64,000 nt of DNA from Pelomonas lactea (lineage in GTDB: Bacteria > Pseudomonadota > Gammaproteobacteria > Burkholderiales > Burkholderiaceae_C). The position numbers and the translations under genes are program-made. This document shows, piece after piece, positions 30,695-39,532 of this stretch. The notes under the pieces are model-generated. The model searched no databases and was not told the origin of the DNA. It saw only the letters and a program-made list of their open reading frames with translations. The stretch is taken from the NCBI RefSeq assembly GCF_043555885.1, contig NZ_JBIGHX010000003.1:248001-312000 (forward strand). The letters run 5' to 3'. The stretch's first letter is position 1; each line of letters starts with the position of its first letter.

Positions 30695-32914
30695 TTAGCG
30701 TTGGCCGCGGGCGAGGTCCGCGGTGCTGTCGGCCTGGGTGATCCACGGCGCCTTGCGCGGCAGCACGGTCTGGGCGATCCAGCGCTCCAGCTCGTCCGCG
30801 GGCAGCGCCTTGCTGAACAGGAAGCCCTGCATCAGCGAGCAGCCCAGACGGTGCAGCACTTCCATCTGCCGCAGCGTCTCCACGCCCTCGGCGATGACGC
30901 GCAGGCCCAGGGCCCGCGCCAGCGCAATGATGGCGGTGACAACGGCCGAGCTCTGCGGCGTGATGCCCAGGTCGCGCACGAAGGTGCGGTCCACCTTGAC
31001 CTCGGAAATGGGCAGCGTGGTCAGGTAGGCGAGGGACGAGTAGCCGGTGCCGAAATCGTCGATGGAGATCTCGACGCCCACCTCGTTGAGCCGGTGCAGA
31101 GACGGGATGACGTTCTGCAGGTCCTTCATCAGGTTGTTTTCTGTGATTTCGAGCTGGATGGACCGGTGCGGCACGCCGTAGGCGCTGACGCACTGATGGA
31201 TGTGCTCGACCAGATCGGTGCGCTCGAACAGGCGGCTGGGCAGGTTGACGGCGATGGAATCGGCGAAGCCGAACTGCAGCGACCACAGCTTGGCCTGGCG
31301 CGCCGCTTCCTTCAGCGCCCATTCGGACAGCGGCACGATGAGGCCGGTTTCCTCGGCCAGCGGAATGAAGTCGGCCGGCGGCACCAGCACGTTGCCGCGC
31401 TGCCAGCGCATCAGCGCCTCGGCGCCCACCATGCGCGCAGCGCGCACGTCGATCTTGGGCTGGTAGTGCAGCACGATCTCGTTGCGCTCCAGCGCCTTGT
31501 GCAGCGCGCTCTCCAGCTCCAGCTTCTGCTTGCCGTGGCCGGCCAGCTGCGGCGAGTAGACGGCCGAGGCGTTGCGGCCCTGGCTCTTGACGGCGTACAT
31601 CGCGACGTCGGAGTTGCGCAGCAGGTCGGCCATGGTCTGGCCGTCGCGCGGGTAGATGGCGATGCCCACGCTGGCCGTGACGAAGCATTCCTGGCCGCCG
31701 ACGAAGATGGGCTCGCGCAGCGCATCCAGCACGCGCTGGGCGACGCGCTCGGCGTCGCGCTCATCCGCGACCTCCGGCAGCAGCGCGACGAACTCGTCGC
31801 CGCCCAGGCGCCCCACGGCCTCCAGGCCGCGGTGGCTGCGGTTGCCCAGGCCTTCGAGCACGCCTTCCATGATCTGGTCGGAATGGCGCACGCAGCTGCG
31901 CAGGCGCCGGCCGACCTCGATCAGCAGCTCGTCGCCGGCCGCATGGCCCAGCGTGTCGTTGATGACCTTGAAGCGGTCCAGGTCGATCAGCAGCAGGCCC
32001 ACCTCGTGGCCGCCACGGCGCGCGCTCTCGATGGCGCGCTCGACGCGCCAGATCAGCTGGCGGCGGTTGGGCAGGCCGGTGAGGGCGTCGAAATGCGCCA
32101 GCTGGCGGATGCGATCCTCGGCCTGGCGGCGGTCCGTCACATCCTGCAGGATGCCCGTGTAGCCGCTGACGATGCCCTGGTCGCTGAACTCGGGCTCGGC
32201 TTCGATGTGCACGACCCGCTGGCGGCCGTCAGGCAACGTCAGCGGCAGATCGGTGATCAGGACGGAGGTATGGGCGATGACGTCGCGCAGCAGCCGCAGG
32301 AACACGTGGCGGTCGTCCGACGGCACCATGCGCAGCACGCTGAGGAAATCCAGCCGGTCCTGCGGGCCGCGGCCGAACACGCGTAGGCCCTCGGCCGAAA
32401 TCGTGAAGCTGCCGGGTACGTCGCGCCGCCACTCGAAGCTGCCCATGCGCGCCAGGTCCTGGGCGCGGGCCAGCTTGGCCTTGCTGCGCTCCAGCTCGTG
32501 GCGCGTGCGCGAGCTGCGCAGCAGGTAGCGCAGCCGGCCGTCCAGCAGGCTCCACTGCGAGGACTTGACGAAGAAGTCGGTGGCGCCGGCCTGGTAGGCG
32601 CGGTTGATGGAGGCCTCGTCGTCCAGGCCGGTCAGCATCAGCACCGGCAGGGATTCGAAGCCGGGCGTGGCACGCAGCAGCGAGCAGGTCTCGAAGCCGT
32701 CCAGCTCGGGCATCAGCGCGTCCAGCACGACGACGTCGGGCGCACGCACGGACAGCTGGGCCAGCGCCTGGCTGCCGCTGGACGCCTCGGTCACCTCGAA
32801 GCCGCGTTCACGCAGGGCGGCTGCCGTCAGCAGCAGGTTGACCTCGTCGTCATCCACCAGCAGCACGCGCGGGCTTGACGGCAGATCGTCGAGGGCTTGA
32901 CCGGTGGGCAGCAT
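30695..32914 (-). CDS. REC-PAS-GGDEF-EAL response regulator
   Basis: 739 residues. Receiver domain: LLVDDDEVNLLLTAAAL, phosphoacceptor in VVVLDALMPELDG (about D68), K in DFFVKSSQW. PAS region about 165-280 ends in the typical GILQDVTDRRQAE. GGDEF domain: DLDRFKVINDTLGHAAGDEL and LGGDEFVALL. EAL domain: the EAL motif in VGAEALMRWQRG, then NLMKDL and DDFGTGYSSLAYL, with catalytic residues apparently intact. The GGDEF domain carries a 19-residue insertion between RHSD and GGDEF. Likely a phosphorylation-controlled c-di-GMP phosphodiesterase, possibly bifunctional. The Hpt gene lies 10 nt upstream. Confidence 0.92.
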   Translation of the reverse strand: MLPTGQALDDLPSSPRVLLVDDDEVNLLLTAAALRERGFEVTEASSGSQALAQLSVRAPDVVVLDALMPELDGFETCSLLRATPGFESLPVLMLTGLDDEASINRAYQAGATDFFVKSSQWSLLDGRLRYLLRSSRTRHELERSKAKLARAQDLARMGSFEWRRDVPGSFTISAEGLRVFGRGPQDRLDFLSVLRMVPSDDRHVFLRLLRDVIAHTSVLITDLPLTLPDGRQRVVHIEAEPEFSDQGIVSGYTGILQDVTDRRQAEDRIRQLAHFDALTGLPNRRQLIWRVERAIESARRGGHEVGLLLIDLDRFKVINDTLGHAAGDELLIEVGRRLRSCVRHSDQIMEGVLEGLGNRSHRGLEAVGRLGGDEFVALLPEVADERDAERVAQRVLDALREPIFVGGQECFVTASVGIAIYPRDGQTMADLLRNSDVAMYAVKSQGRNASAVYSPQLAGHGKQKLELESALHKALERNEIVLHYQPKIDVRAARMVGAEALMRWQRGNVLVPPADFIPLAEETGLIVPLSEWALKEAARQAKLWSLQFGFADSIAVNLPSRLFERTDLVEHIHQCVSAYGVPHRSIQLEITENNLMKDLQNVIPSLHRLNEVGVEISIDDFGTGYSSLAYLTTLPISEVKVDRTFVRDLGITPQSSAVVTAIIALARALGLRVIAEGVETLRQMEVLHRLGCSLMQGFLFSKALPADELERWIAQTVLPRKAPWITQADSTADLARGQR

Positions 32915-32924
32915 GGGCGGCGAG

Positions 32925-33293
32925 TCAGAGCAGCGCGGCCAGCGCCGCGCGTACCCGTTGGATGTCCTGGAGCATAGCGTCCAACTGTTCCTGCATGCCC
33001 TCGCTGCGGCCTTCGCGGGCCAGGGTTTCGATGTCTGCGCAACGCGCCGACAGCGCCATCGCGCCCAGGCTGGCGGAAGACGACTTCAACGTGTGGCTGA
33101 CGTGCCGGATGGCGACGAGATCCAGCGTGTCGCCCTCGCGCGCCCGGGCCAGATCGGGCAGCAGCCGCTCCAGCGAGCTGCCGAAGGCGGCAACGACCCG
33201 TTCCAGCAGCTTGTTGCCGCCGCTCGGGTCGAGCTCGCGCAGGCGTCGTATCGCCTCGGGATCGAGCAGGTCGGCGGGTGGTTGCGCGGTCAT
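32925..33293 (-). CDS. Hpt phosphotransfer domain protein
   Basis: 122 residues: a single helical Hpt domain. The phosphorylated His is in VSHTLKSSSASLGAMALS (H-x-x-K-x-x-x-x-x-x-G pattern) at about residue 69. Hpt proteins relay phosphate between hybrid kinases and receivers. Immediately upstream of the REC-PAS-GGDEF-EAL gene (10-nt gap), which is the obvious acceptor. Start ATG 33293. Confidence 0.9.
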   Translation of the reverse strand: MTAQPPADLLDPEAIRRLRELDPSGGNKLLERVVAAFGSSLERLLPDLARAREGDTLDLVAIRHVSHTLKSSSASLGAMALSARCADIETLAREGRSEGMQEQLDAMLQDIQRVRAALAALL

Positions 33294-33435
33294 GGAGAAC
33301 TGGACACGGGGTATCCCGCAAATGTAGCGCGGGCGGGTGGGGGGGCTGACGCGAAGGAATGCACAGATTCGGCGGGGCAAACACCGTGGTGCATCTGCAC
33401 CGGGGCACGGTGGGCCGCTGCCTACAATCTCGCGC

Positions 33436-34764
33436 ATGAACAGCCTGAGCGACCACAGCGCGCTTTCGCGCCGCCTGGAGCGGCGACCGTCGATGCGGCT
33501 GGTGGTGGCGGGGCTGGCCGGTGCTGCGCTGCTGATGCTGCTGCTCGGCGCGCTGGTCGTGCTGGCGCTGATGCGGGTGTGGGGCGGCGAGGTCGGCCTC
33601 GTGCATGCAGCCCTCGTGCTGACGGCATTCTTCACCGGTGTCCTGGTGCTGGTGGCCGCCGCGCTGGGCTGGCATGCCGGCGTGCGCCTGACGCGGCAGC
33701 GCCTGGCCGAGCCGCTGCGCGAGGCGCGCCAGCAGTTGCTGATGCAGGCCCAGCTGCAGCGCGACTGGCAATGGGCCACGGACGCCACCCACCGGCTCGT
33801 GCGCTGGCAGGCGCCTCAGGGTGGGCCGGCCTCCAGTTGGGTGGGCGCCAGCCTGAGCACGCAGCTGCTGTGGGAGCGCTTCGCGGCCACTGAGCCGGGG
33901 CAGGAACTGCGCGAGCGCGTGCAGGCCCACCAGCCGTTCGCCGAGCTGCTCGTCCCGGCCGTCGACGGCGTCACGCGCTGGCGGCTGCGCGGGCTGCCGT
34001 GCATCGATTCGCAGGGGCATTTCGCCGGCTACGTGGGCACGGCGCGGCCCGACGAGGTCGCGCCGGCGCCCGCGCCGGCCCCGATGCCGCAGGATCTGGC
34101 TGTGGAGCAGGAGTCCTTCAGCTATTCGGTGTCGCACGACCTGCGCGCGCCGCTGCGCGTCGTGGAAGGCTTTGCCCGCATCCTGAAGGAAGACTACGGC
34201 TCGCGGCTGGACCGCGTCGGCAACGACCACCTGGACCGGGTCATGAGCGCCGCGGCGCGCATGAACAGCATGATCGACGCGCTGCTGTCGCTCTCCCAGC
34301 TGTCCACGCGGCCGCTGGCGTCCCAGCCGGTCAACCTGTCGCAGCAGGCGGGTTATGTCATGGAGGAACTGCGCCGCAGCGCGCCGCAGCGCGAGCTCGA
34401 ACTGGACATCGAGCCCGACCTGGTGGTGCAGGGCGACCCGACGCTGCTGCGCATGGTGCTGGAGAACCTGCTGGGCAACGCGTGGAAGTACAGCGCCAAG
34501 GTCGACTGCGCGCGCATCCGCTTCGCGAGCTGCGAGCAGGGCGGGCGCCGCGCCTTCGTCGTGTCGGACAACGGCGCCGGCTTCGACATGCGCTTTGCCG
34601 AGCGGCTGTTCGGCGTGTTCCAGCGCCTGCACAGCGCCAGCGACTTCCAGGGCACCGGCGTGGGTCTGGCGCTGGTGCGCCGCATCGTGCGCCGCCATGG
34701 CGGCGACATCTGGGCCGAGTCCGCGGTCGGCGAGGGTTCCCGCTTTTACTTCACCTTGGGCTGA
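33436..34764 (+). CDS. Membrane sensor histidine kinase
   Basis: 442 residues. Two membrane helices near the N-terminus (LVVAGLAGAALLMLLLGALV and AALVLTAFFTGVLVLVAAAL) with almost no periplasmic loop. A PAS-like region follows at about residues 105-205. The HisKA motif is FSYSVSHDLRAPLRVVEGFA (phospho-His at about residue 235), then the ATPase boxes: LENLLGNAWKYSAKV (N box), VVSDNGAGFDM (G1), GTGVGLALVRRIVRRHGG (G2). Phytochrome/PAS-type kinases end this way. Divergent from the Hpt/REC-EAL genes, so it could be their phosphate source. Confidence 0.88.
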   Translation: MNSLSDHSALSRRLERRPSMRLVVAGLAGAALLMLLLGALVVLALMRVWGGEVGLVHAALVLTAFFTGVLVLVAAALGWHAGVRLTRQRLAEPLREARQQLLMQAQLQRDWQWATDATHRLVRWQAPQGGPASSWVGASLSTQLLWERFAATEPGQELRERVQAHQPFAELLVPAVDGVTRWRLRGLPCIDSQGHFAGYVGTARPDEVAPAPAPAPMPQDLAVEQESFSYSVSHDLRAPLRVVEGFARILKEDYGSRLDRVGNDHLDRVMSAAARMNSMIDALLSLSQLSTRPLASQPVNLSQQAGYVMEELRRSAPQRELELDIEPDLVVQGDPTLLRMVLENLLGNAWKYSAKVDCARIRFASCEQGGRRAFVVSDNGAGFDMRFAERLFGVFQRLHSASDFQGTGVGLALVRRIVRRHGGDIWAESAVGEGSRFYFTLG

Positions 34765-34778
34765 CGCCCGTATTGCGA

Positions 34779-34992
34779 GCCGAGCGCCGGGCCGCTCCCA
34801 AGCCGGCCCGCCATGGCGATGTGCTTGCGGCTCGATGCCGCAAGCATCGCCGTCCCCTCGGGGGCTGAGGCCGGACACATCGCGCCCAGTGGGCGGGATG
34901 TGCCTGCCGAAGGGTTGCGGCACTGCCGCAGCGCGGTCTGCAAGACCGACCAGGCCTGCCCGCGTTCAGCGGCGCAGGACTGGGCGAGGGGC
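34779..34992 (+). repeat. Structured intergenic repeat, copy E
   Basis: Starts 15 nt after the kinase stop and ends (GGCGAGGGGC) directly at the TAG stop of the convergent response regulator. Hairpin 1 TGCTTGCGGC/GCCGCAAGCA with TCGAT loop, then ACATC/GATGT stem, TGCGGC/GCCGCA, and CCTGCCCGC/GCGG-CGCAGG around GTTCA. Shares long identical runs with copy D. Confidence 0.82.
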
Positions 34993-35589
34993 CTATCTGG
35001 CGCCTGGGCGAGCCAGCAACTCCACGGCGTCGACGATGCGCCGCGCCTGCTCCGGCAGGCTGTGGCCGTCGGCGGCGGCCAGGCTCATCAGGCGGGTCAG
35101 CGCCTCGTCGCGGGGCAGCGAGTAGCGGTGCATCAGCACACCCACGGCCAGCGCGGTGGGGTCCAGGGCGTGCGGCAGCTCGGACGGCGGGGCGGCAACG
35201 GGAGCAGGCGCCGGGGGCGGTGTGCCCGTGCGGGCGAACGCGGCCTCCACGGCCGGCACGATCTGCGAGATGTCCAGCGGCTTGACGAGGTAGGCCACGG
35301 CGCCGAGCTCCTTGACCTTGGCCACCGTCGCCTCGTCGGCGAAGGCGGACAGGAACATGAACGGCGTCTGCAGGTACTCGCGCAGGTAGGCTGCGACGTC
35401 GAAGCCGGTCAGGCCTTCCATGCGGATGTCCAGCAGCGCGAGTTCAGGCCGGTGTTCGCGGGCCAGCAGGATGGCGTCGTCGCCGTTGTCGGCGTCGATG
35501 ACCTCGAAGCCGGCCTGCGTGAGCCCGTAGCTCAGCGTCGCCAACACCAGTCGGTCGTCATCGACGACCAGGATCTTGCCCTTGCTCAC
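34993..35589 (-). CDS. ANTAR-domain response regulator
   Basis: 198 residues. Receiver domain about 1-120: ILVVDDDRLVLATLSYGL, phosphoacceptor in LALLDIRMEGLTG, VAYLVKPLDISQIV. After a Pro/Ala linker (about 123-142) comes an ANTAR RNA-binding domain (AVGVLMHRYSLPRDEALTRL, then EQARRIVDAVELL). ANTAR regulators act as antiterminators by binding twin-hexaloop RNA hairpins near terminators. It lies 19 nt downstream of an HWE/HisKA_2 kinase on the same strand, the standard pairing for this class. Its RNA targets are unknown; structured intergenic elements in this window are worth testing. Confidence 0.9.
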   Translation of the reverse strand: MSKGKILVVDDDRLVLATLSYGLTQAGFEVIDADNGDDAILLAREHRPELALLDIRMEGLTGFDVAAYLREYLQTPFMFLSAFADEATVAKVKELGAVAYLVKPLDISQIVPAVEAAFARTGTPPPAPAPVAAPPSELPHALDPTALAVGVLMHRYSLPRDEALTRLMSLAAADGHSLPEQARRIVDAVELLARPGAR

Positions 35590-35608
35590 CGCGCCCCTCG
35601 TTCGACCA

Positions 35609-38056
35609 TTAAGAACTTGGTTTTATGGCCGGATTGTGAACCACGCTTGGCGGAATCAATTCCAGGCGGCAAACGACGTCGTCGCCCTGCTGTTCCAGGC
35701 TGAGGATGGCGCTGCGCCGCGGCAGCAGTGCGCGCACCAGGCCCAGGCCCGACACGCCGCTCCTGACGTTCTGCAGCTGGAAGCCGTCGGGCAGCCGCCC
35801 GGGGTTGACGATCTCCACGGTCACGCCGGTGGTGTCGCAGATGAGCTGGCAGCGTACCTGCGCGTCGTGGCTGTGGCGCAGCGCATTGCCCAGCAGCTCG
35901 TTCAGGCTCAGCGCGATGGGGATGGCCTCGGCCTCGGGCAGGCACCAGTCCTCCAGCAGCGCGCCGCCCTCGGCGGCGGTCGTGATGACGCGGCCCTGCA
36001 TGCGCTGCACGGAGCCGACGATGGCGTCGAACACGCGCTTGAGCACCAGCGGGCCGGTGGCACCCACCTGCAGGCCGTAGACCTGCGCGATGGCCTGCAC
36101 CTGACCCACGGCCTCCTTGAGCACGGGGGCGACCTCGGGCCGGCGCACGGCGATCTGCTGCAGCAGCCCCGCCACGCCCTGCAGGTTGTTCTTGATGCGG
36201 TGGTGCACCTCGCGCACCAGCAGCTCGCGCTGCGAGATGGCGGCCTGCAGCCGCGCCTGTTCGGCGGCGCGCTGTTCGGTCACGTCGCTGGCCACCATCA
36301 GCAGCAGCTCGGGCGTGTCGTCGCCGCCGACGCCGGCGAGGTGCAGCAGCCGCGCATCCCAGATGCGCGTGGCGGCGCCGGCGGGCACGGGGTACTCGCG
36401 CTGCACGACGGCCTGCGAGGCCAGCGCCTCGCGCATGTCGGCCACGACGCGCGCGCCCTGTTCGTCACCGAACAGCTGCGCCGGCGTGCCGCCCAGCAGC
36501 GCGTTCTCGGGCCGGCCGGCCAGCGCGGCGGCGGCCTGGTTGAGCTTGACGATGCGCAGGCTCTGCGCCTCGTGCAGCGTGATGGCCAGCGGCGCGCCCT
36601 CGATGATGCGGGCCAGCGAGGCCTGCGCCAGCCGGCTCTGCGCCTCGGCCTGGCGACGGCGGTCGATGTCCAGCAGCGCGTAGGTGGTTTGCAGGCCGCC
36701 GTCCTCGCGCGGCGTCTGCACGGCGTTGCCGATGACCCAGAACTCGCGCCCGTCGCGGCCGCGCAGCTTGCATTCGAAGACGTCGCTGCCCGGCTCGGCG
36801 TGGAAGGCGTGGTCGTCGTCGTCGGGTGCCAGCACGCCCATGGGGCGGCCCAGCACGTCGTCCAGCTCGCAGCCGAACATGCGCCGCGCCGAGCGGTTCA
36901 TCCATTCGATGCCGTCCGGCCCCACGGTGACGATGCCCACCAGCACCGAGTCCAGCACGGCGCGCTCGCTCTCGGCGCGCAGCAGCAGCGCGTTCTCGGC
37001 CTGGGCCTGCGCGGTGACGTCCAGCGTGACGACGGATGTGGAGCGCCGCCCGCCGGCCAGCAGGCCCGGCGCCACGCGCGTCAGCAGCCAGCGCCGGCCC
37101 AGCTCGGGGTGACGCACCGCGTAGCGCACCTCGACGGCGTCGCCCTTCTTCAGCGCGCGCTGCAGGCGTTCGAACTCGGGCAGCGACGCGGGGTCGACGA
37201 TGTCGCGGCTGATGCCCTGCAGCGACGCTACAGGCTGCTTTGGCCCGGCCTTGAACGGCGAACCCTTGCGGGTGGGGGGCTTGAGCCAGCCGGCTTCGGG
37301 CTGGAAGGTGGCCAGGCCGACGGCGGCGGTGTCCATCAGCGCGTCGAGCTGGTGGTGGGCCAGGTCGCGTTCGTGCTCGATGCTGTGGTCTTCCAGCAGC
37401 ACCAGCAGCAGCGCGCGGCCGTCGCGGCGCCACAGCCGCAGCCGCGCCTGCAGCCAGCGGTGGCGGCCCTGTGGGTCGACGAACTCGGCCTCGGTCAGCA
37501 GCGGCGGGTCCTGCAGGCGCTGCGCGGTCAGCGCCGCCAGCGGCGCGCCGCGGTGCCAGCCCAGCAGCGCCTGCAGCAGGTCGGGCAGGTCGTTGAGGTG
37601 GCGCGGCGAGCCGGGGCACAGCGCATCGAACGCGGCGTTGCGGCGCAGCAAGGCGCCGCTGCCGGCGTCGGCCAGCGCGGCGGGCTGCGGTGACAGGGCC
37701 AGCCACTCCACCAGCGGCGGCTCGCCCGTGTCGGCGGTGCTGAGCCGCGCATGCAGCAGCCAGTTGGGGCGGTCGCGCAGCAGGTGCAGCGTGACGCGCT
37801 GGCCGTCGGCCAGCTTCAGCGGCGGTGCCGGCGGCGGCGGGCGGCCGGTCTCGACAGCGTGCGCCGCTTCGCGGAGCCAGTTCTCAAGCCGGCTGCCGGC
37901 GGCCTGACGCAGCAGCCGCCAGCCTTCGACGGCGTCACCCCCCAGCCATTCGCGCGCGGCCGGGTTGGCGCGCAGCGCGGACAGGTCGGCGCGCAGCGTC
38001 AGCACCGGGTCGCCGATGAGCTCCAGCAGCGCGGCGGAGGCGGGCGGGCTGAACAT
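35609..38056 (-). CDS. Multi-PAS HisKA_2/HWE-type histidine kinase
   Basis: 815 residues, no membrane segment, so a cytoplasmic sensor. At least three to four PAS-like segments fill residues 1-600 (for example DGIEWMNRSARRMFGCELDD, ILVALDI-type WVIGNAVQTPREDG, and SLRIVKLNQAAAALAGRPEN). The kinase core begins REVHHRIKNNLQGVAGLLQQ at about residue 605, the HisKA_2 phospho-His signature. LNELLGNALRHSHDAQVRC is the N box and SGVSGLGLVRALL the G2-like box. Cognate partner of the ANTAR regulator downstream. Starts MFSPPASAALLELIGDPVLT. Confidence 0.9.
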   Translation of the reverse strand: MFSPPASAALLELIGDPVLTLRADLSALRANPAAREWLGGDAVEGWRLLRQAAGSRLENWLREAAHAVETGRPPPPAPPLKLADGQRVTLHLLRDRPNWLLHARLSTADTGEPPLVEWLALSPQPAALADAGSGALLRRNAAFDALCPGSPRHLNDLPDLLQALLGWHRGAPLAALTAQRLQDPPLLTEAEFVDPQGRHRWLQARLRLWRRDGRALLLVLLEDHSIEHERDLAHHQLDALMDTAAVGLATFQPEAGWLKPPTRKGSPFKAGPKQPVASLQGISRDIVDPASLPEFERLQRALKKGDAVEVRYAVRHPELGRRWLLTRVAPGLLAGGRRSTSVVTLDVTAQAQAENALLLRAESERAVLDSVLVGIVTVGPDGIEWMNRSARRMFGCELDDVLGRPMGVLAPDDDDHAFHAEPGSDVFECKLRGRDGREFWVIGNAVQTPREDGGLQTTYALLDIDRRRQAEAQSRLAQASLARIIEGAPLAITLHEAQSLRIVKLNQAAAALAGRPENALLGGTPAQLFGDEQGARVVADMREALASQAVVQREYPVPAGAATRIWDARLLHLAGVGGDDTPELLLMVASDVTEQRAAEQARLQAAISQRELLVREVHHRIKNNLQGVAGLLQQIAVRRPEVAPVLKEAVGQVQAIAQVYGLQVGATGPLVLKRVFDAIVGSVQRMQGRVITTAAEGGALLEDWCLPEAEAIPIALSLNELLGNALRHSHDAQVRCQLICDTTGVTVEIVNPGRLPDGFQLQNVRSGVSGLGLVRALLPRRSAILSLEQQGDDVVCRLELIPPSVVHNPAIKPSS

Positions 38057-38110
38057 CGTTCAGCCGGCGGCGTCGAGCACGTCAGTCAATGCAGGTGGCG
38101 CAGGATTCCG

Positions 38111-38241
38111 GGCCGGGCGCCGGGCCGCCCCAAGCCGGCCCGTCCGAGGCTGCACGCGGCTCGATGCCGCGGGCAGCCTTGTCCCCTCGGGGGACCGACC
38201 AGGCTCGCCCGCGTTCAGCGGCGCGAGATTGGGCGAGGGGC
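38111..38241 (+). repeat. Structured intergenic repeat, copy F
   Basis: Short form of the family: opening GGCCGGGCGCCGGGCCGCCC, hairpin GGCTGC-CGCGGC / GCCGCG-GCAGCC around TCGAT, then GCTCGCCCGC/GCGGCGCGAG around GTTCA, closing GGGCGAGGGGC 6 nt from the HDOD stop. On the minus strand an ORF 38251-38060 (63 codons) starts in the HDOD stop (ATGA) and ends 3 nt before the kinase ATG. Confidence 0.8.
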
Positions 38242-38247
38242 GCCGTC

Positions 38248-39429
38248 TCATTCGAGTTGCGCAGCCTTGTGCAGCGCGCGCAGCATGCAGGCGTTGATCT
38301 CGCCGGCACCGATCATCAGCGCGTCGGCGCGCTCGCGGTAGTCGAACACGCTCTCGGCCTCGATGGCCTGCACCAGCTGCAGATAAGGCAGGAAGGGGCC
38401 GGTGTTCTCCACCAGCGCCTGGCGCACGCGCTCGGGCACGGGGATGCTCTGCAGCAGCTTGTCGAACGGTGCCTTGAGCATGTGGTCAAGTAGCGAGAAC
38501 AGGCCGCAGATGAACATCTCGTCGCGTTGCTCGCGGTCGTCCATGCCGGCGGCCAGCTCTTCCATGATGAGGCCGCGGCGCACGGCGCCATACATGATGG
38601 GGCGCATGCTGTGATCCTTGCTGGCCGTCGTCAGCAGCAGGGCCAGCCAGCGCTTGAGGCGGGCATAGCCCAGCAGCATGATGGCGTGGCGGAAGCTGGA
38701 CACCTCCACCGGCAGGCCGAAGGCGGCGGAGTTCATGTAGCGCAGCAGCTTGAAGGCGAGGCTCGGGTCGCGCTTCAAGGTCTGCTCCAGGCGCTCGACG
38801 TCTTCGCCTTCGTCCACGCGCGACATCAGCTCCATGATGACCTGCAGGTCGGCGGCGATCTCGGTCTTGGCGCCGGGCAGGGCCTCATAGGGGCCGTCCA
38901 TGGGCCAGCCGATGACGGCGGTGGCGCCAGCCTGGAAAGCGTCGTCGATGGCCTCGGCGCCGCGCAGGCCGCTGCGCACGAGCTCAATGCCGGCCGGTGC
39001 GGGCTGGCCGGCGTCCAGCGCCACCTGCTTGAAGGCGGCGGCGACGCCGGCTGGCAGCGGTGCCGTGGGCAGGCCCTTGAGCAGGCCGCGGTGGCCGGCG
39101 CCCTTGAGCGCGGCGATGGCGTCGGCGTGGGCGGCATCGGACGCGATGAAGGCCGGCACCTCGATGGTGCTGGCCTCGGCGGGCGGCTGGGCCAGCAACG
39201 CGCCAAGCAGCGCCTCGCCCTGCGGGCTGAGCACGGTGCCGCCCTTGGGGAAGGTGGCCGACAGGGCGGCCAGCAGTTCCGCGTGGTCGACCTTGACGTC
39301 GGGGCGCAGCGGCACCAGCGTGAGCCGCGTGCCGGCAATGCCGTGCTGGCGATCGATGACCGGCGAGTATCCGAGGGCGACGCCGGGCAGGATGGCGTGG
39401 TCGAGGGCAGCGGGGGTGTTGTCGGACAT
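38248..39429 (-). CDS. HDOD-domain signalling protein (YuxH/CdgJ-like)
   Basis: 393 residues. The N-terminal about 190 residues resemble a degenerate EAL domain (ILPGVALGYSPVIDRQHGIA, AAVIGWPMDGP-type end) without the EAL and DDFG motifs. The C-terminal half is an HDOD domain: RLEQTLKRDPSLAFKLLRYM, SSFRHAIMLLGYARLKRWLA, DEMFICGLFSLLDHML. This EAL-like/HDOD architecture is known from regulators of motility such as CdgJ. Followed downstream (same strand) by repeat copy F and the HWE kinase. Probably no enzymatic activity. Confidence 0.85.
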   Translation of the reverse strand: MSDNTPAALDHAILPGVALGYSPVIDRQHGIAGTRLTLVPLRPDVKVDHAELLAALSATFPKGGTVLSPQGEALLGALLAQPPAEASTIEVPAFIASDAAHADAIAALKGAGHRGLLKGLPTAPLPAGVAAAFKQVALDAGQPAPAGIELVRSGLRGAEAIDDAFQAGATAVIGWPMDGPYEALPGAKTEIAADLQVIMELMSRVDEGEDVERLEQTLKRDPSLAFKLLRYMNSAAFGLPVEVSSFRHAIMLLGYARLKRWLALLLTTASKDHSMRPIMYGAVRRGLIMEELAAGMDDREQRDEMFICGLFSLLDHMLKAPFDKLLQSIPVPERVRQALVENTGPFLPYLQLVQAIEAESVFDYRERADALMIGAGEINACMLRALHKAAQLE

Positions 39430-39532
39430 GGCGCGGCGCGGGGACGGGTAATGCGCCAGTCTGCCACGGCCATCCCGGGGTCACGCCGTCAAATCGTGAC
39501 AGGTGCACGCGCCGCCGCAGGCGGCGTCGAAA

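Noticed and set aside
34813..35703. 296-residue plus-strand ORF over repeat E and the ANTAR gene
   Set aside because: Antisense to the ANTAR regulator and built from repeat sequence; no support as a gene.
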